This document shows, in pieces, positions 6,812 to 15,449 of a stretch of DNA of 20,881 nucleotides (position 1 is its first letter; every line of letters begins with the position of its first letter). The stretch covers positions 1 through 20,881 of the forward strand of contig JANYDM010000033.1 in NCBI GenBank assembly GCA_025363575.1, given 5' to 3'. This DNA comes from Betaproteobacteria bacterium (GTDB lineage Bacteria > Pseudomonadota > Gammaproteobacteria > Burkholderiales > SG8-41). Made by a program: the position numbers and the translations under genes. Under the pieces are notes generated by a model, which was not told the DNA's origin, ran no database searches, and worked only from the letters and a program-made list of their open reading frames with translations.

Positions 6812-6967
6812 ATGGAAATGCAAATGCAAAAACAGGGAATGGCCAGCACGACGACGGGAATCGCGACCGAAGTGCTGTCGCTCGCGCTGCACGCGCTGGT
6901 GTCCGGGGTCGCGGCGGCGCTCGTCGCCGGCTCGCTCGTCGTTGCGCTGACGGTCATCGCTAAATGA
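6812..6967 (+). CDS. Small single-span membrane protein, 51 aa
   Basis: 51 aa, with ATG at 6812 and TGA at 6965-6967. A good Shine-Dalgarno GGGAGAGG (6801-6808) sits just upstream. The N-terminus is Met/Gln-rich (MEMQMQKQGM), then a Thr patch, then one long Ala/Val/Leu helix at about residues 21-50 ending in a lone Lys, so it looks like a single-pass inner membrane peptide. It is the first gene in the direction of the SPFH/CreD-like operon and faces the regulator gene. No family is recognised. A regulatory or accessory role for the kinase or the SPFH protein is inference only. The longer minus-strand frames over it have no ribosome site or family resemblance. Confidence 0.6.
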   Translation: MEMQMQKQGMASTTTGIATEVLSLALHALVSGVAAALVAGSLVVALTVIAK

Positions 6968-7148
6968 AAACCGCGACCGGGCGCTGTGGGCCGGTGGCTG
7001 GGGCGAAGTTGCATAGCGCGGGCGCAGGCCTGCGACGCGGCCGGAGTGATGCCGGTCCCCAGTTTCTGGCCCAGAGCGCCTGGTCCGCAATACAACGCAG
7101 TAAACCCGCCGCTTCAACCCAAGCAACCACTTTGTTAAGGAGCTCGTC
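6968..7148 (+). other. 181-nt leader between small membrane gene and SPFH gene
   Basis: No gene is seen. It contains a perfect palindrome CGCAGGCCTGCG at 7023-7034 and a CCAG/CTGG mini-hairpin near 7060-7070. It ends in a strong Shine-Dalgarno AAGGAG (7137-7142) for the SPFH gene. I checked for cobalamin-riboswitch-like boxes and found nothing convincing. Confidence 0.35.
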
Positions 7149-8393
7149 ATGCTGCAACGCCTGAAAGTAATGATTCAATCGATCCGCGACCGTTTTGCCG
7201 GGCCCGTCGCCAGTTACGGCAGCGCGGCGGTGGGTGCCGCCCGCGACGGCGCATCGCGCACGCTCGCAGGTATCGCGGGCGCCCGGACTGTGCTCGTCGT
7301 CTTGACGGTCATGGGCATTACCGTCTATGCGCTCTACCGCCATCCGCCGATGCAGACGGTCGCGCGGGGCGACATCGGCATACGTGTCAACCAGCTCACC
7401 GGCGACGTCAGCGAATGGCGCGACGGCAGCGTCCTCATCATCCCGGGCCTGCACGATATGCGCGTCTACCCGCTGCGCGACCAGACCTATCAGCCGGAGA
7501 AGATTCGCAGTGCCGACGGCCCGGCGCCGCTCCAGTCCGTCGAAGGTCTGTCGCTCGGCGTCGACCTGTCGGTGCGCTACGCGCTCGACGCAACGAAACT
7601 GCGCGCGATTTCGAAGAACCTGCCCGACAACATCAGTGCGGACATCGTCGAGCCGGCCGTGCAGGGCGTCATTTACAAGACGTTCGCGCGCTATACCGTG
7701 CGCGAGATCTTCTCGACCAAGCGCGTCGAAATCCAGCAGGCAATCGAGAAGGAGCTCACTGACAAGCTAGCTGCTGACGGTGTTGTGCTGCGCACCGTGC
7801 AGATGGGTAAAGTCGATCTGCCGGCCGATTACCGGCAGGGCATGAACGGGCTGCTGGCCGAAGAGCTGGCCACCGAAAAGATGCGCTACACGCTGGAGTT
7901 GAAGGACAAGCGGGTCAAAGAGATCGCGCTCGATGGCGAGGCGGACAAGGTGCGCCGTGAAAAAGCCGCCGAGGCCGCCGCGCAAGAGCAGGTCATCGCC
8001 GCCAAAGGCCAGGAAGACGCCATGAAGCACGTGCTGCCTTTCAAGCAGCGGCAGATCGAGCAGCGCCAGCTGGAGGCCGAGGCCGACAAAGTTTCGCGCA
8101 TCAAAGTGGCGGAAGGCAGCGCGCATGCGCGGCGCGTCGAAGCGGGCGGTGAAGCCGATGCGCGTCAGAAACTGGCGGATGCCGAGGCTTATCGCGTGGA
8201 GAGGGTGGGCAAGAGCAATGCTGAGCAGATGGCGCGCGAAGGTGCGCTCATCACGCAGCATCCGCTGCTGATTCAGAAGACGCTGGCCGACAAGCTTTCT
8301 GACAAGGTGCAGGTCATCATCGCGTCGCCCCCTGCCGACGGCGGATTCATCGGTGCGAACCTCGTGGGCGCCGGCAAGCGCACGGAGAAATAA
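7149..8393 (+). CDS. SPFH/prohibitin-like (band 7) membrane protein
   Basis: 414 aa. An unusually long N-terminal stretch (about 45 aa, partly amphipathic) precedes one transmembrane helix at about 46-63 ('[17 protein letters not shown]'). A band 7/SPFH domain follows at about 66-235 ('[15 protein letters not shown]', '[16 protein letters not shown]', '[23 protein letters not shown]'). An Ala/Glu/Lys/Arg-rich coiled coil occupies about 230-370, with repeated 'EADK', 'EAEADKVSR' and '[19 protein letters not shown]' segments. Such proteins form large rings or membrane microdomains and often regulate membrane proteases or kinases. AAGGAG upstream supports the start. It is followed after 2 nt by the SH3-like gene, and so shares an operon with it and with the CreD-like gene. 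Confidence 0.85.
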   Translation: MLQRLKVMIQSIRDRFAGPVASYGSAAVGAARDGASRTLAGIAGARTVLVVLTVMGITVYALYRHPPMQTVARGDIGIRVNQLTGDVSEWRDGSVLIIPGLHDMRVYPLRDQTYQPEKIRSADGPAPLQSVEGLSLGVDLSVRYALDATKLRAISKNLPDNISADIVEPAVQGVIYKTFARYTVREIFSTKRVEIQQAIEKELTDKLAADGVVLRTVQMGKVDLPADYRQGMNGLLAEELATEKMRYTLELKDKRVKEIALDGEADKVRREKAAEAAAQEQVIAAKGQEDAMKHVLPFKQRQIEQRQLEAEADKVSRIKVAEGSAHARRVEAGGEADARQKLADAEAYRVERVGKSNAEQMAREGALITQHPLLIQKTLADKLSDKVQVIIASPPADGGFIGANLVGAGKRTEK

Positions 8394-8395
8394 TC

Positions 8396-9898
8396 GTGCG
8401 CGCTTTCATCGCAATAGTCGCGTTAGTGTTTTTCGCAGCGCCGGCGAATGCCGCAACGCCGGGCACCGCGATCATCACGCAGGACCGGGTCGCGTTGCGC
8501 GCCGCCCCGCGCGATGCGGCGAAGCAGCAGGCCGTGTTGTGGCAGGGCGAGATGGTCGAAGTGCGCGGCGAGCGCCTGGACTACGTGCAGGTGTGGGACT
8601 ATCAGCGCGAGCGCGGCGGCTTTGTCGCTGCGAGCCAGTTGCGGCGGCTTGCGCTGACACCGGAAGAGGCGCCTGAACTGCTCGCCGTCGCGCGGTTCAT
8701 GCGCGACAATCCCGGCGCTGAGGCGCTCGGCATCGGCCTTATCGCTGCATACATACAGGCGGCGACCGCGACCATGATCAATGGCGAGGGCGGCAGTGAG
8801 GCGCTCGACACGCTGGGAACACTCGCCGACCGGCTTGCCCGGCGCGCCAGCGGCGCGGCGAGCGTGAACAAGACCGCCGAAGCGGCGCTGTCCGCGCATC
8901 TCGACGTCGCCGCGCGCTACGGCATCAAGTTCGCAACCTACGAACGCAACGGCCGCATGCGCATCTGCTACGAAGGCGATGCGTTCCGCCGGGTGCTCGC
9001 ATTGCGTTCGACGCCGGACCAGCGCGCCCGTGCCGTGCTCGCATTGACGCGCGATGAATGCATCGATCCCAATCTGCGGATGACCGAGCGGATTCAGCTG
9101 GATGAGACACGGGCCGAAGTCCTCGACCGCGTCGATGTCTCGGTGTTGGCTGGCCACCTCAAGAACCGCGTGCTGATGCGGCGCGCGGTTGTCTGGAGCG
9201 CCATCGCCTATCAGCGTGCGCGTGCATCGAATGCGGCCGGTCCCGCCGCCAAAAGCGGCGCGCCCGCCGACGTCGCGGGCAATCGTGCGCTCACCGAACT
9301 CGCAGGCATCAGTAAAGCGGAACTTACCGACGACGATCTTCCCGTTTTCGCTGATGCAGCGATGCGCGTAAGCGCTTCGCGCTGGGCGGCCGCGCCGTCC
9401 AGTGCGGGCGACACACGTCGCGCGAATGTGGTTACCGTAGCGGGCGAGCCGGGCGAAACCTGCATCCTGCTCGTCGATGCTAAGCATGATGCAAATACCC
9501 CGCTAGCCAAACGCTGCACCTATGGCTTGGTGTGGACGAGCTCCGCGTCGCTCAATCGCGAAGGCAACGCTCTAGCGCTCGCCGTGCAGCAGACCGGCAC
9601 ATGGCGCGAACTGTGGGTATTCCGCAAGAGCGGCGATGGTTGGACGATCAGCGTGCTGCCGCCGGCGACCATCAGTCCGGAAGTCGGCTATGCGGAATTC
9701 GCCGGCTGGGTTCCCGGTGGCAAAGAGATGCTGGTCGCGCGCGAAGCCAAAGGCGACGGCAAATACAAGCGCAATTTCGAGCTGGTGCGCCTCGACACAC
9801 TGACGACGATGAAGCAGACCAGCGATCCCGCATCGCTGGGCGTCTTCCAGCGCTGGCAGGATCCGGTGTGGAAGCGCAACACGCTGAGCCTGCGCTGA
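8396..9898 (+). CDS. Secreted protein with N-terminal SH3-like domain, unknown function
   Basis: 500 aa from a GTG that begins 2 nt after the SPFH stop, so translation is probably coupled. Residues 1-19 form a signal peptide ([11 protein letters not shown], cleavage after ANA), placing the product in the periplasm. Residues 25-80 resemble a bacterial SH3 domain ('[20 protein letters not shown]', '[19 protein letters not shown]', '[13 protein letters not shown]'). The long remainder (helical at about 85-280, beta-rich at about 340-500) is not recognised. SH3-like domains usually bind peptidoglycan or proteins, which would fit an envelope role beside the SPFH and CreD-like proteins. No enzymatic motif is visible. 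Confidence 0.75.
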   Translation: MRAFIAIVALVFFAAPANAATPGTAIITQDRVALRAAPRDAAKQQAVLWQGEMVEVRGERLDYVQVWDYQRERGGFVAASQLRRLALTPEEAPELLAVARFMRDNPGAEALGIGLIAAYIQAATATMINGEGGSEALDTLGTLADRLARRASGAASVNKTAEAALSAHLDVAARYGIKFATYERNGRMRICYEGDAFRRVLALRSTPDQRARAVLALTRDECIDPNLRMTERIQLDETRAEVLDRVDVSVLAGHLKNRVLMRRAVVWSAIAYQRARASNAAGPAAKSGAPADVAGNRALTELAGISKAELTDDDLPVFADAAMRVSASRWAAAPSSAGDTRRANVVTVAGEPGETCILLVDAKHDANTPLAKRCTYGLVWTSSASLNREGNALALAVQQTGTWRELWVFRKSGDGWTISVLPPATISPEVGYAEFAGWVPGGKEMLVAREAKGDGKYKRNFELVRLDTLTTMKQTSDPASLGVFQRWQDPVWKRNTLSLR

Positions 9899-9934
9899 CG
9901 CAGTCCTTTACCAACAACCACAGGGGAGCACACA

Positions 9935-11152
9935 ATGATCAAGCGGCTGATTGCGATCGGATTCATTTTTCTGTGTACCAGCGCCGCGTGGGCGTTACTG
10001 GCGGGCGTGATTACGGCCCGTACCACGCAGGCCGATACGAATCTGCGCCAGAAAATCGAGAACATATGGGGCGCGCCGCAAATCCAGAATGCACCGACAG
10101 TGCAGGCGTCCGACCGGCGTCTGCCGAAAGCCGAAGGAGCCGACGCCGGTAAAAGCCCGGCGAACGAAAGCGTGGCGCTCAAGGCCAGCGACATTCGCGT
10201 CAACCTGGAGCTGCGCCACCGCCAGAAGGGATTGCTCTGGTATTCGACTTACAGCGTCGCGTTCGACGCGTCGTATGACATAGTGAACCCGGCGGCCTCT
10301 GCGCGCGAATTCGAAGTGGTCCTGCCGTTTCCGGCAAAGCAGGCGTCTTTCGACGATCTGCGCTTCGAGATCGCCGGCAAGTCCTGGATCAAAGCGCCGG
10401 TCCTCGGCGCCGAGCAGATTTCCGGCCGCGTCATGCTGGAGCCCAATGAGCGCGCGAGACTGAATGTGAGCTACCGCAGCCAGGGCCTCGACAGCTGGAC
10501 TTATCAGTTCGGCAGCGGTGTCTCGCAAGTCGAAAATTTCCGGCTGGTCATGGACACCAACTTCCGCGCGATCGATTTCCCGGACGCGGCAATGTCGCCG
10601 GGCAAGAAAGAGCGCACCGACAAAGGATGGCAGCTGACCTGGGAATCGAGCCGGCTGGTGTCCGGCGTCAACATCACGATGGTGATGCCGGAAAAACTGC
10701 AGCCGGGACCGCTGGCCGGCGAAATCGCCAGGTATGCGCCGCTCTCGATGTTCTTCTTCATAGTCGTACTGCTGACGATAGGTGTGGTCAAAGGCATCGA
10801 CCTGCATCCCATGCATTTTTTCTTTCTGGCTGCGGCCTTCTTCGCGTTTCACCTGTTGTTCTCTTATCTCGTCGACCTGATGGCGATCCACGTTGCGTTT
10901 GTCATCTCGGCGGTGACCTCGCTCGCACTGGTCATCAGCTACCTGCGCATAGTGTTCGGCAGCCGCTTCGCGTTTTTTGCCGCGGGCGGCGCGCAGTTCG
11001 TCTATCTCGTGCTTTTCTCCTATGCGTTTTTCTTCAAGGGGCTGACGGGAATCGCTATCACGGTAGGCGCAGTTGTCACCTTGTTCATTCTCATGCAGGC
11101 CACGGCGCGCGTGGATTGGAGCAAGGTAACTTTGCCGCAGGCTGTCCAGTGA
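9935..11152 (+). CDS. CreD-like inner membrane protein
   Basis: 405 aa. An N-terminal signal-anchor helix (about 5-26) is followed by a periplasmic beta-rich domain (about 80-260) and five C-terminal helices at about 266-287, 292-313, 317-341, 343-366 and 370-390. The C-terminal block, beginning 'IDLHPMHFFFLAAAFFAFHL' and including 'LRIVFGSRFAFFAAGG', has the layout of CreD, the inner membrane protein of the CreBC two-component regulon. E. coli CreD is somewhat longer (about 450 aa). A Shine-Dalgarno AGGGGAG precedes the ATG. The stop overlaps the next gene's GTG by 4 nt. A CreD-like protein facing a two-component pair mirrors the creABCD logic, but the kinase here is not obviously CreC. Confidence 0.7.
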   Translation: MIKRLIAIGFIFLCTSAAWALLAGVITARTTQADTNLRQKIENIWGAPQIQNAPTVQASDRRLPKAEGADAGKSPANESVALKASDIRVNLELRHRQKGLLWYSTYSVAFDASYDIVNPAASAREFEVVLPFPAKQASFDDLRFEIAGKSWIKAPVLGAEQISGRVMLEPNERARLNVSYRSQGLDSWTYQFGSGVSQVENFRLVMDTNFRAIDFPDAAMSPGKKERTDKGWQLTWESSRLVSGVNITMVMPEKLQPGPLAGEIARYAPLSMFFFIVVLLTIGVVKGIDLHPMHFFFLAAAFFAFHLLFSYLVDLMAIHVAFVISAVTSLALVISYLRIVFGSRFAFFAAGGAQFVYLVLFSYAFFFKGLTGIAITVGAVVTLFILMQATARVDWSKVTLPQAVQ

Positions 11153-11721
11153 TCATCGGTCACCTGCCTGCCGGCTATGTGACGGGGCGCCTGCTGTTGC
11201 GGCGCGTCTGCGCGCAGGGCGTCAGCGTCAGCCGCCTGATGCTGGCCAGCCTCGCGGGTGCGATCGCGCCGGATATCGACATGATCTATTTTTATCTCGT
11301 GGATCATCGCCAGCATCACCATCACAGTTATTTCACGCATTTCCCCGTGCTGTGGCTGACAGCGCTGGCGGCCAGCTGCGCATGGTGGTGCACAGGCAGG
11401 GGCAGGCCATGGGCGATGCTCGCGGGGATTTTTTCGCTCGCCGGCCTGTTGCACATGATGCTCGACAGCGTGGTCGGCGATATCGCATGGCTGGCCCCGT
11501 TCGATATGGCGCGGCACTCGCTGTTCTACGTGCCCGCTATCTACAAGATCTGGTGGTTCAACTTCATCCTCCACTGGTCGTTTTTGCTGGAGCTCGCGTT
11601 GACCGCGGTCGCCGTCCTGCTATGGCAGCGCGGCCCTTATCGTGCTGCAATAACTGCAGGGCGATTTTCCGGGAGGCGCGATAGAATCCGAGGCGGGCCG
11701 CCGGAAGGATGCCAACAATAG
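11149..11721 (+). CDS. YdjM-like membrane-bound metal-dependent hydrolase
   Basis: 190 aa from a GTG at 11149 that overlaps the CreD-like stop (GTGA), a sign of coupling. The frame is open far upstream, but that part is a shadow of the CreD-like gene. The family's polar residues are spread as expected: H5 ('IIGHLPAGY'), D42 and D44 ('APDIDMIYFYLVDHR'), a HHHH run at about 56-59, H64 ('YFTHFP'), H102 and D106 ('LLHMMLDSVVGDIAW'). Several membrane helices alternate with these motifs. This matches the YdjM/LexA-regulated inner membrane hydrolase family, whose substrates are generally unknown. Its tight link with the CreD-like gene suggests a shared envelope function. Confidence 0.75.
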   Translation: MIIGHLPAGYVTGRLLLRRVCAQGVSVSRLMLASLAGAIAPDIDMIYFYLVDHRQHHHHSYFTHFPVLWLTALAASCAWWCTGRGRPWAMLAGIFSLAGLLHMMLDSVVGDIAWLAPFDMARHSLFYVPAIYKIWWFNFILHWSFLLELALTAVAVLLWQRGPYRAAITAGRFSGRRDRIRGGPPEGCQQ

Positions 11722-11734
11722 CGGGAAGGATTGA

Positions 11735-12973
11735 ATGCGCGTGCTCTGTCGTTGCGTGAATTGTGTGTTGCTGCTGCTGTGCCTGTACGTCGTACCGGTT
11801 TTCGCGCAATCGTCGAAGGTCGTATATCCGTCCAGCGGAACCTGCGCCGGCCTGCCCAAAGCCGATCTCGGCACGCCGGCCGGTTTTTGCGTCGGCGTGG
11901 TGGCGCAGGACTTCAAGTTTCCGCGCGGCATCGCGCCGCTGCCGAACGGCGACCTGCTCGTTGCCGATCTTGGCGGGTGGACTAACAATAAAGGTTCCGT
12001 CTGGCTGCTGAGGCCGTCGACTGCGGGATATAGCAAAACGCGCCTGCTGGATCGCATCGACCGGCCGCATGGCATCGCGGTCGGGCCTGACGGTTTGATC
12101 TATGTCGGCGTGGTCGGCGGCATGTTCCGCTTCGACTTGAAAAGCCTTCAGAAGCATTACGTGATCGGGGGCGATTCCGGCGTTGCGGCGACGCCGACCA
12201 GCGGCCGGCACCCGCTGACGAGCTTCGTCTTCGATCGCAACGGGCAGTTGTTCGTGAATGTAGGGTCGGCCACTGACAATTGCGACGCGAATAACGCACT
12301 GCCGGATCCGGCGCAGCCATGCGCGGAAGCCGAAGGCGATGCGCCGCGTGGCGCAATACGTAAATACACAATGCGCTGGCCCGAGGGCAAAGTCACAGGC
12401 TGGTCGAATTATGCGACGGGATTGCGCAACTCCGTGGCGCTCGCGGTCCATCCGAAATCCGGCCTGCTGCTGCAGGGCGAGAATTCACGCGATGCCATCA
12501 ATCAGCGGATTCCCGGCATGGCGAACGACGAAGACCTGCCGCACGACGAGCTCAACGTCATAGAGCAGGGCGCGCACTATGGCTGGCCGTACTGCTTCGA
12601 TGCCGGCAAGCCGAGTCCGGAGTTCCTGGGAACTTCGTGCAGCCGCTACCACAGTCCTGCCGCGCTGCTTCCCGCACACGCGGCGCCGCTCGGCATGCTG
12701 TATTACAGCGGTGCAATGTTTCCGGCCGAGTACCGCGGCAACCTGCTGATTGCTTATCATGGCTACCGCAAACACGGCCATCGCATCGTCGCATTTCCGG
12801 TCGATGCGAAAGGGCTGCCGAATGGAGCGTCGCGCGATCTCGTCGGCAAGTGGGAAGCCCGCGGTAAGCAACCGCGCGGGGCGCCGGTCGACATCAAGGT
12901 GGACAAGGACGGCGCTTTGCTTATCAGCGAAGACCGCAATGGCACGATCTTGAAGCTGGTGTACGAAAAATAG
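11735..12973 (+). CDS. Secreted sorbosone/glucose dehydrogenase-like beta-propeller
   Basis: 412 aa. It has a signal peptide (residues about 1-25, 'LLLLCLYVVPVFAQ') and a GSDH-type propeller: 'FPRGIAPLPNGDLLVADLGG', 'DRPHGIAVGPDGLIYVGVVG', 'TGLRNSVALAVHPKSGLLLQ', 'GAHYGWPYCF', 'HAAPLGMLYYSG' and 'YRGNLLIAYHGYRKHGHRI'. It differs clearly from the lipoprotein homologue at 2085-3401. It has extra cysteines (C37, C50, and around 190-205 and 284-295) that could form disulfides in the periplasm. A GGGAAGGA Shine-Dalgarno precedes the ATG. It lies 13 nt after the YdjM-like gene, so it may be the last gene of that operon. Substrate unknown; PQQ use is inferred from the family. Confidence 0.8.
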   Translation: MRVLCRCVNCVLLLLCLYVVPVFAQSSKVVYPSSGTCAGLPKADLGTPAGFCVGVVAQDFKFPRGIAPLPNGDLLVADLGGWTNNKGSVWLLRPSTAGYSKTRLLDRIDRPHGIAVGPDGLIYVGVVGGMFRFDLKSLQKHYVIGGDSGVAATPTSGRHPLTSFVFDRNGQLFVNVGSATDNCDANNALPDPAQPCAEAEGDAPRGAIRKYTMRWPEGKVTGWSNYATGLRNSVALAVHPKSGLLLQGENSRDAINQRIPGMANDEDLPHDELNVIEQGAHYGWPYCFDAGKPSPEFLGTSCSRYHSPAALLPAHAAPLGMLYYSGAMFPAEYRGNLLIAYHGYRKHGHRIVAFPVDAKGLPNGASRDLVGKWEARGKQPRGAPVDIKVDKDGALLISEDRNGTILKLVYEK

Positions 12974-12988
12974 CGAGGGTAGATAGAA

Positions 12989-13186
12989 ATGGCTGGAGGA
13001 GCGAATAACGGAACCACCGCGCAGCTTGCGCAGTGGGCGGTGGATTTTCGATTGCAGGACGTGCCGGACGTTGGGCGGCAAGGGCGAGTCCAGCAGCTTG
13101 TGGACGATCTAGATGGGGCCGCAAGGCCGCGCGAAATCGTGCGCAGCTTCGTCGCGGTGCCGGGGTGGCTGGATCGCGACGACTGA
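12989..13186 (+). pseudogene. Short MmgE/PrpD-like relic
   Basis: The 65-codon frame begins 'TTAQLAQWAVDFRLQDVPDV', which closely resembles the N-terminus of MmgE/PrpD-family dehydratases (an amphipathic helix followed by 'LxxxDIPxxV'). After residue 27 the sequence ('GRQGRVQQLVDDLDGAARPR', then EIVRSFVAVPGW) no longer follows that N-terminus. It could be the family's C-terminal helix joined by a large internal deletion. Intact family members are about 450 aa. The frame has no strong ribosome site. It could instead be a genuine small protein. The position, just ahead of CoxG and ThDP genes, suggests a lost dehydratase gene of the catabolic cluster. Confidence 0.35.
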
Positions 13187-13270
13187 CCCGCGATGGTCCC
13201 GGCGCGGACCGGGCGTGTCTATGCGAAAATCGGTCTCAGCCGCTAAAAAAACTCGCACCGGGAACCGTCT

Positions 13271-13735
13271 ATGATAGAAGTGAACGAACGCGTCGATGTC
13301 GCCGCGCCGCCGGAGGTCGTATGGCAGCTGCTCTCGGACCCCCAGGCAGTCGTCAATTGCGTGGATGGCGCAACATTGGGCGAGCAGCATGAGGACGGTA
13401 CTTTCGACGCGGGCATGGTGGTGAAATTCGGCCCGGCGAAAGTCACGTTCAACACGCGCATTGCGCTGGAGCTCGACCCGGCCGCGCGAACGGGCAACGT
13501 ATCTGCCAAAGGCAAGGACAACCAGGGCGGCACGCGCGTGCGCGCGACGATGAAATTCGGCGTTGTCGAAACTGCGGACCCGCCGGGCTCATCGATTGCG
13601 ATCACGGCCGAAGTCGAAGTCGGCGGCAAGCTCGCACATCTCGTCGAGAGCGGCGCCGCATTCGTCGTCAAACGCATGACCACGGATTTTTCGGAGCGGC
13701 TCGCAGCAGCATTGGCGAAGGCGCCCGCGCAGTAG
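13271..13735 (+). CDS. CoxG-like SRPBCC protein
   Basis: 154 aa. The opening 'IEVNERVDVAAPPEVVWQLL' followed by SDPQAVVNCVDGATLGE, and the later 'AAFVVKRMTTDFSERLAAAL', match the carbon monoxide dehydrogenase subunit G (CoxG) family of the SRPBCC/START-like fold, of usual length. These proteins carry hydrophobic cargo or help attach molybdenum hydroxylases to the membrane. No CO dehydrogenase or xanthine-dehydrogenase-like gene is in the window, so this copy probably serves a different pathway. The ThDP enzyme gene starts 44 nt downstream and is probably co-transcribed. The ribosome site is modest (GGGAACC). Confidence 0.8.
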   Translation: MIEVNERVDVAAPPEVVWQLLSDPQAVVNCVDGATLGEQHEDGTFDAGMVVKFGPAKVTFNTRIALELDPAARTGNVSAKGKDNQGGTRVRATMKFGVVETADPPGSSIAITAEVEVGGKLAHLVESGAAFVVKRMTTDFSERLAAALAKAPAQ

Positions 13736-13779
13736 CTGCGTTCGAATAACCAGACAATCAGCACGGAGGGGAGGCAAAC

Positions 13780-15429
13780 ATGAAGGTGTATCAAAGGCTC
13801 GCACAGGCGTTTAAGGCGGAGGGCTGTACCGCGACATTCGGCATGATGGGCGACGGCAATATGTACTGGGTGACCGAGCTGCACAAGCTCGGGGTCAAGG
13901 TGCATGAAGTGCGCCACGAGGGCGCCGGCCTCGGCATGGCGGACGGCTGGGCGCGCGTCACACACACACCCGGCGTCGCGACCGCGACGTGCGGCCCCGG
14001 CGTTACGCAGCTTGCAACGGCATTCGTGACCGCGTCGCGCGGACGCTCGCCTATCGTCGTCTTCTGCGGCGAATCGCCGACGACCGACGATGAATACGTG
14101 CAGCGTTTCGACCAGGCGCGCTTCGCCGCGGCCTGTGAAGCGGGCTTCGTGCGCATGCAGTCGCCCGACAATGCGGACGACGCGGTGCGTAAGGCCTTTT
14201 ATCTGGCCAAGCTCGAAAGCCGGCCGATCATGCTGAGCTGTCCGATGGATTATCAGCAAAAGAATTTCGAGGACGCCGACGAAGAGTATCAGCCGTCGTC
14301 GACGGTATTTACGCCGGGCGCAGTGCATCCCGATGCGAAGGCGCTCGAGCGCGCGGCGGATATCGTCGCGTCGAGCAAGAAGACGGTAATCGTCGTCGGC
14401 CGCGGCGCGCAGTGGGCGGGCGCGGGCGAAGCGGTGCTGAAACTTGGCGAGCGCACCGGCGCGCTGATAGCGACTTCGCTTCTCGTGCGGACGTGGCTCA
14501 ACGAAAGCGAATGGCATGCGGGCATCTCTGGCACGTACGGATCGCGGCCGGCGATGAAACTGTTCGAGGAAGCCGAATGCGTGATTGGCGTTGGCGCGAG
14601 CTTGAACCGCTATACGACCGAACACGGCTATCTGTATCCCAACGCGAAGTACGTGCACATCGATTCGCAGCCGCACATGCTGATCGCGGGCGGGCGCAGC
14701 GCGGATTGCTATCTGCAGGCGGATGCAAAAGTCGGCGTCGAAGAACTCGAAAATCTGCTAGCCAAGCGCAACTTCAAGTCGACCGGTTATCGCACGCCCG
14801 ATGTTAAGCAGAAGCTGGTCAACCACAATGCCGACCGCACGGAATTCGAAATCGAGGCGGGCACGCTCGATCCGCGCGAAGCGTGCATTGCACTCGACAA
14901 ATTATTGCCACCCGAAGTCGGCGTGATGTCTGGCAGCGGCATGACCGCCGGCTTCGTCAGCATGCTGATGACGCGCCGCCGCACGCTCTCGCAGTCGGGC
15001 CACTTCTTCGGCTGCATCGGCCAGATGTTGCCCGCGGCAATGGGCGCGGTCGCCGCGACCGGCAAGCCCATGGTGCTGTGCGACGGCGACGCGAGCGTGA
15101 TGATGCATGTCGCCGAATTCGAGACCGCCGTGCGCTACGACATGCCGCTGCTCGTCGTCGTGATGAACAATGAAGCGCTGGGCGCCGAATACTACAAGCT
15201 CGACGCACACAAGATGGACATTACGACATCGATGATCACCACGCCGGATCTCGGCAAAGTCGGCGTGGCGATGGGTGGACGCGGCGCAATGGCAACCACG
15301 GTCGATCAACTAACGTCGGCAGTGCAGGAGTGGGTGAAGAAACCCGGGCCGATGATGATCGACATGCGCATCTCGCGCAGCGTGCCGAGCGTGCCTTACC
15401 GCCGCATCCATTACGGGCGCGACGAATAG
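13780..15429 (+). CDS. ThDP-dependent acetolactate-synthase-like enzyme
   Basis: 549 aa, the full length of the acetolactate synthase / benzoylformate decarboxylase superfamily. The N-terminal Pyr domain has the catalytic glutamate E47 in 'EVRHEGAGLGMADGWAR' and 'TCGPGVTQLATAFVTASRGR'. A central domain spans about 185-330. The C-terminal PP domain has the ThDP-Mg motif at 434-464 ('CDGDASVMMHVAEFETAV' followed by 'MNNEALG'), in which the first Gly of the usual GDG is Cys434. There is no sign that it makes acetolactate for amino acid synthesis. The context (CoxG, Bug receptor, VOC proteins) favours a lyase or 2-oxo-acid decarboxylase in a catabolic pathway. A GGAGGGG site about 8 nt upstream supports the ATG. 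Confidence 0.82.
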   Translation: MKVYQRLAQAFKAEGCTATFGMMGDGNMYWVTELHKLGVKVHEVRHEGAGLGMADGWARVTHTPGVATATCGPGVTQLATAFVTASRGRSPIVVFCGESPTTDDEYVQRFDQARFAAACEAGFVRMQSPDNADDAVRKAFYLAKLESRPIMLSCPMDYQQKNFEDADEEYQPSSTVFTPGAVHPDAKALERAADIVASSKKTVIVVGRGAQWAGAGEAVLKLGERTGALIATSLLVRTWLNESEWHAGISGTYGSRPAMKLFEEAECVIGVGASLNRYTTEHGYLYPNAKYVHIDSQPHMLIAGGRSADCYLQADAKVGVEELENLLAKRNFKSTGYRTPDVKQKLVNHNADRTEFEIEAGTLDPREACIALDKLLPPEVGVMSGSGMTAGFVSMLMTRRRTLSQSGHFFGCIGQMLPAAMGAVAATGKPMVLCDGDASVMMHVAEFETAVRYDMPLLVVVMNNEALGAEYYKLDAHKMDITTSMITTPDLGKVGVAMGGRGAMATTVDQLTSAVQEWVKKPGPMMIDMRISRSVPSVPYRRIHYGRDE

Positions 15430-15449
15430 TCTTTGTTGTTTTGAGCTTT

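Noticed and set aside
6968..7148. Possible cobalamin riboswitch in the SPFH leader
   Set aside because: A few GCC/GGTCCC-like strings are present, but the conserved boxes and their order are missing and the downstream genes are not B12-related.
8423..9487. 354-codon minus-strand frame over the SH3-like gene
   Set aside because: Shadow frame with His/Arg/Ala-rich composition and no ribosome site.
10627..11148. Upstream extension of the YdjM-like frame
   Set aside because: It overlaps the CreD-like gene in another frame and lacks membrane or catalytic character. The GTG at 11149 has the classic 4-nt stop/start overlap.
13243..14676. 477-codon minus-strand frame
   Set aside because: Antisense to the CoxG-like and ThDP genes; Arg/His/Ala-rich with no motif.
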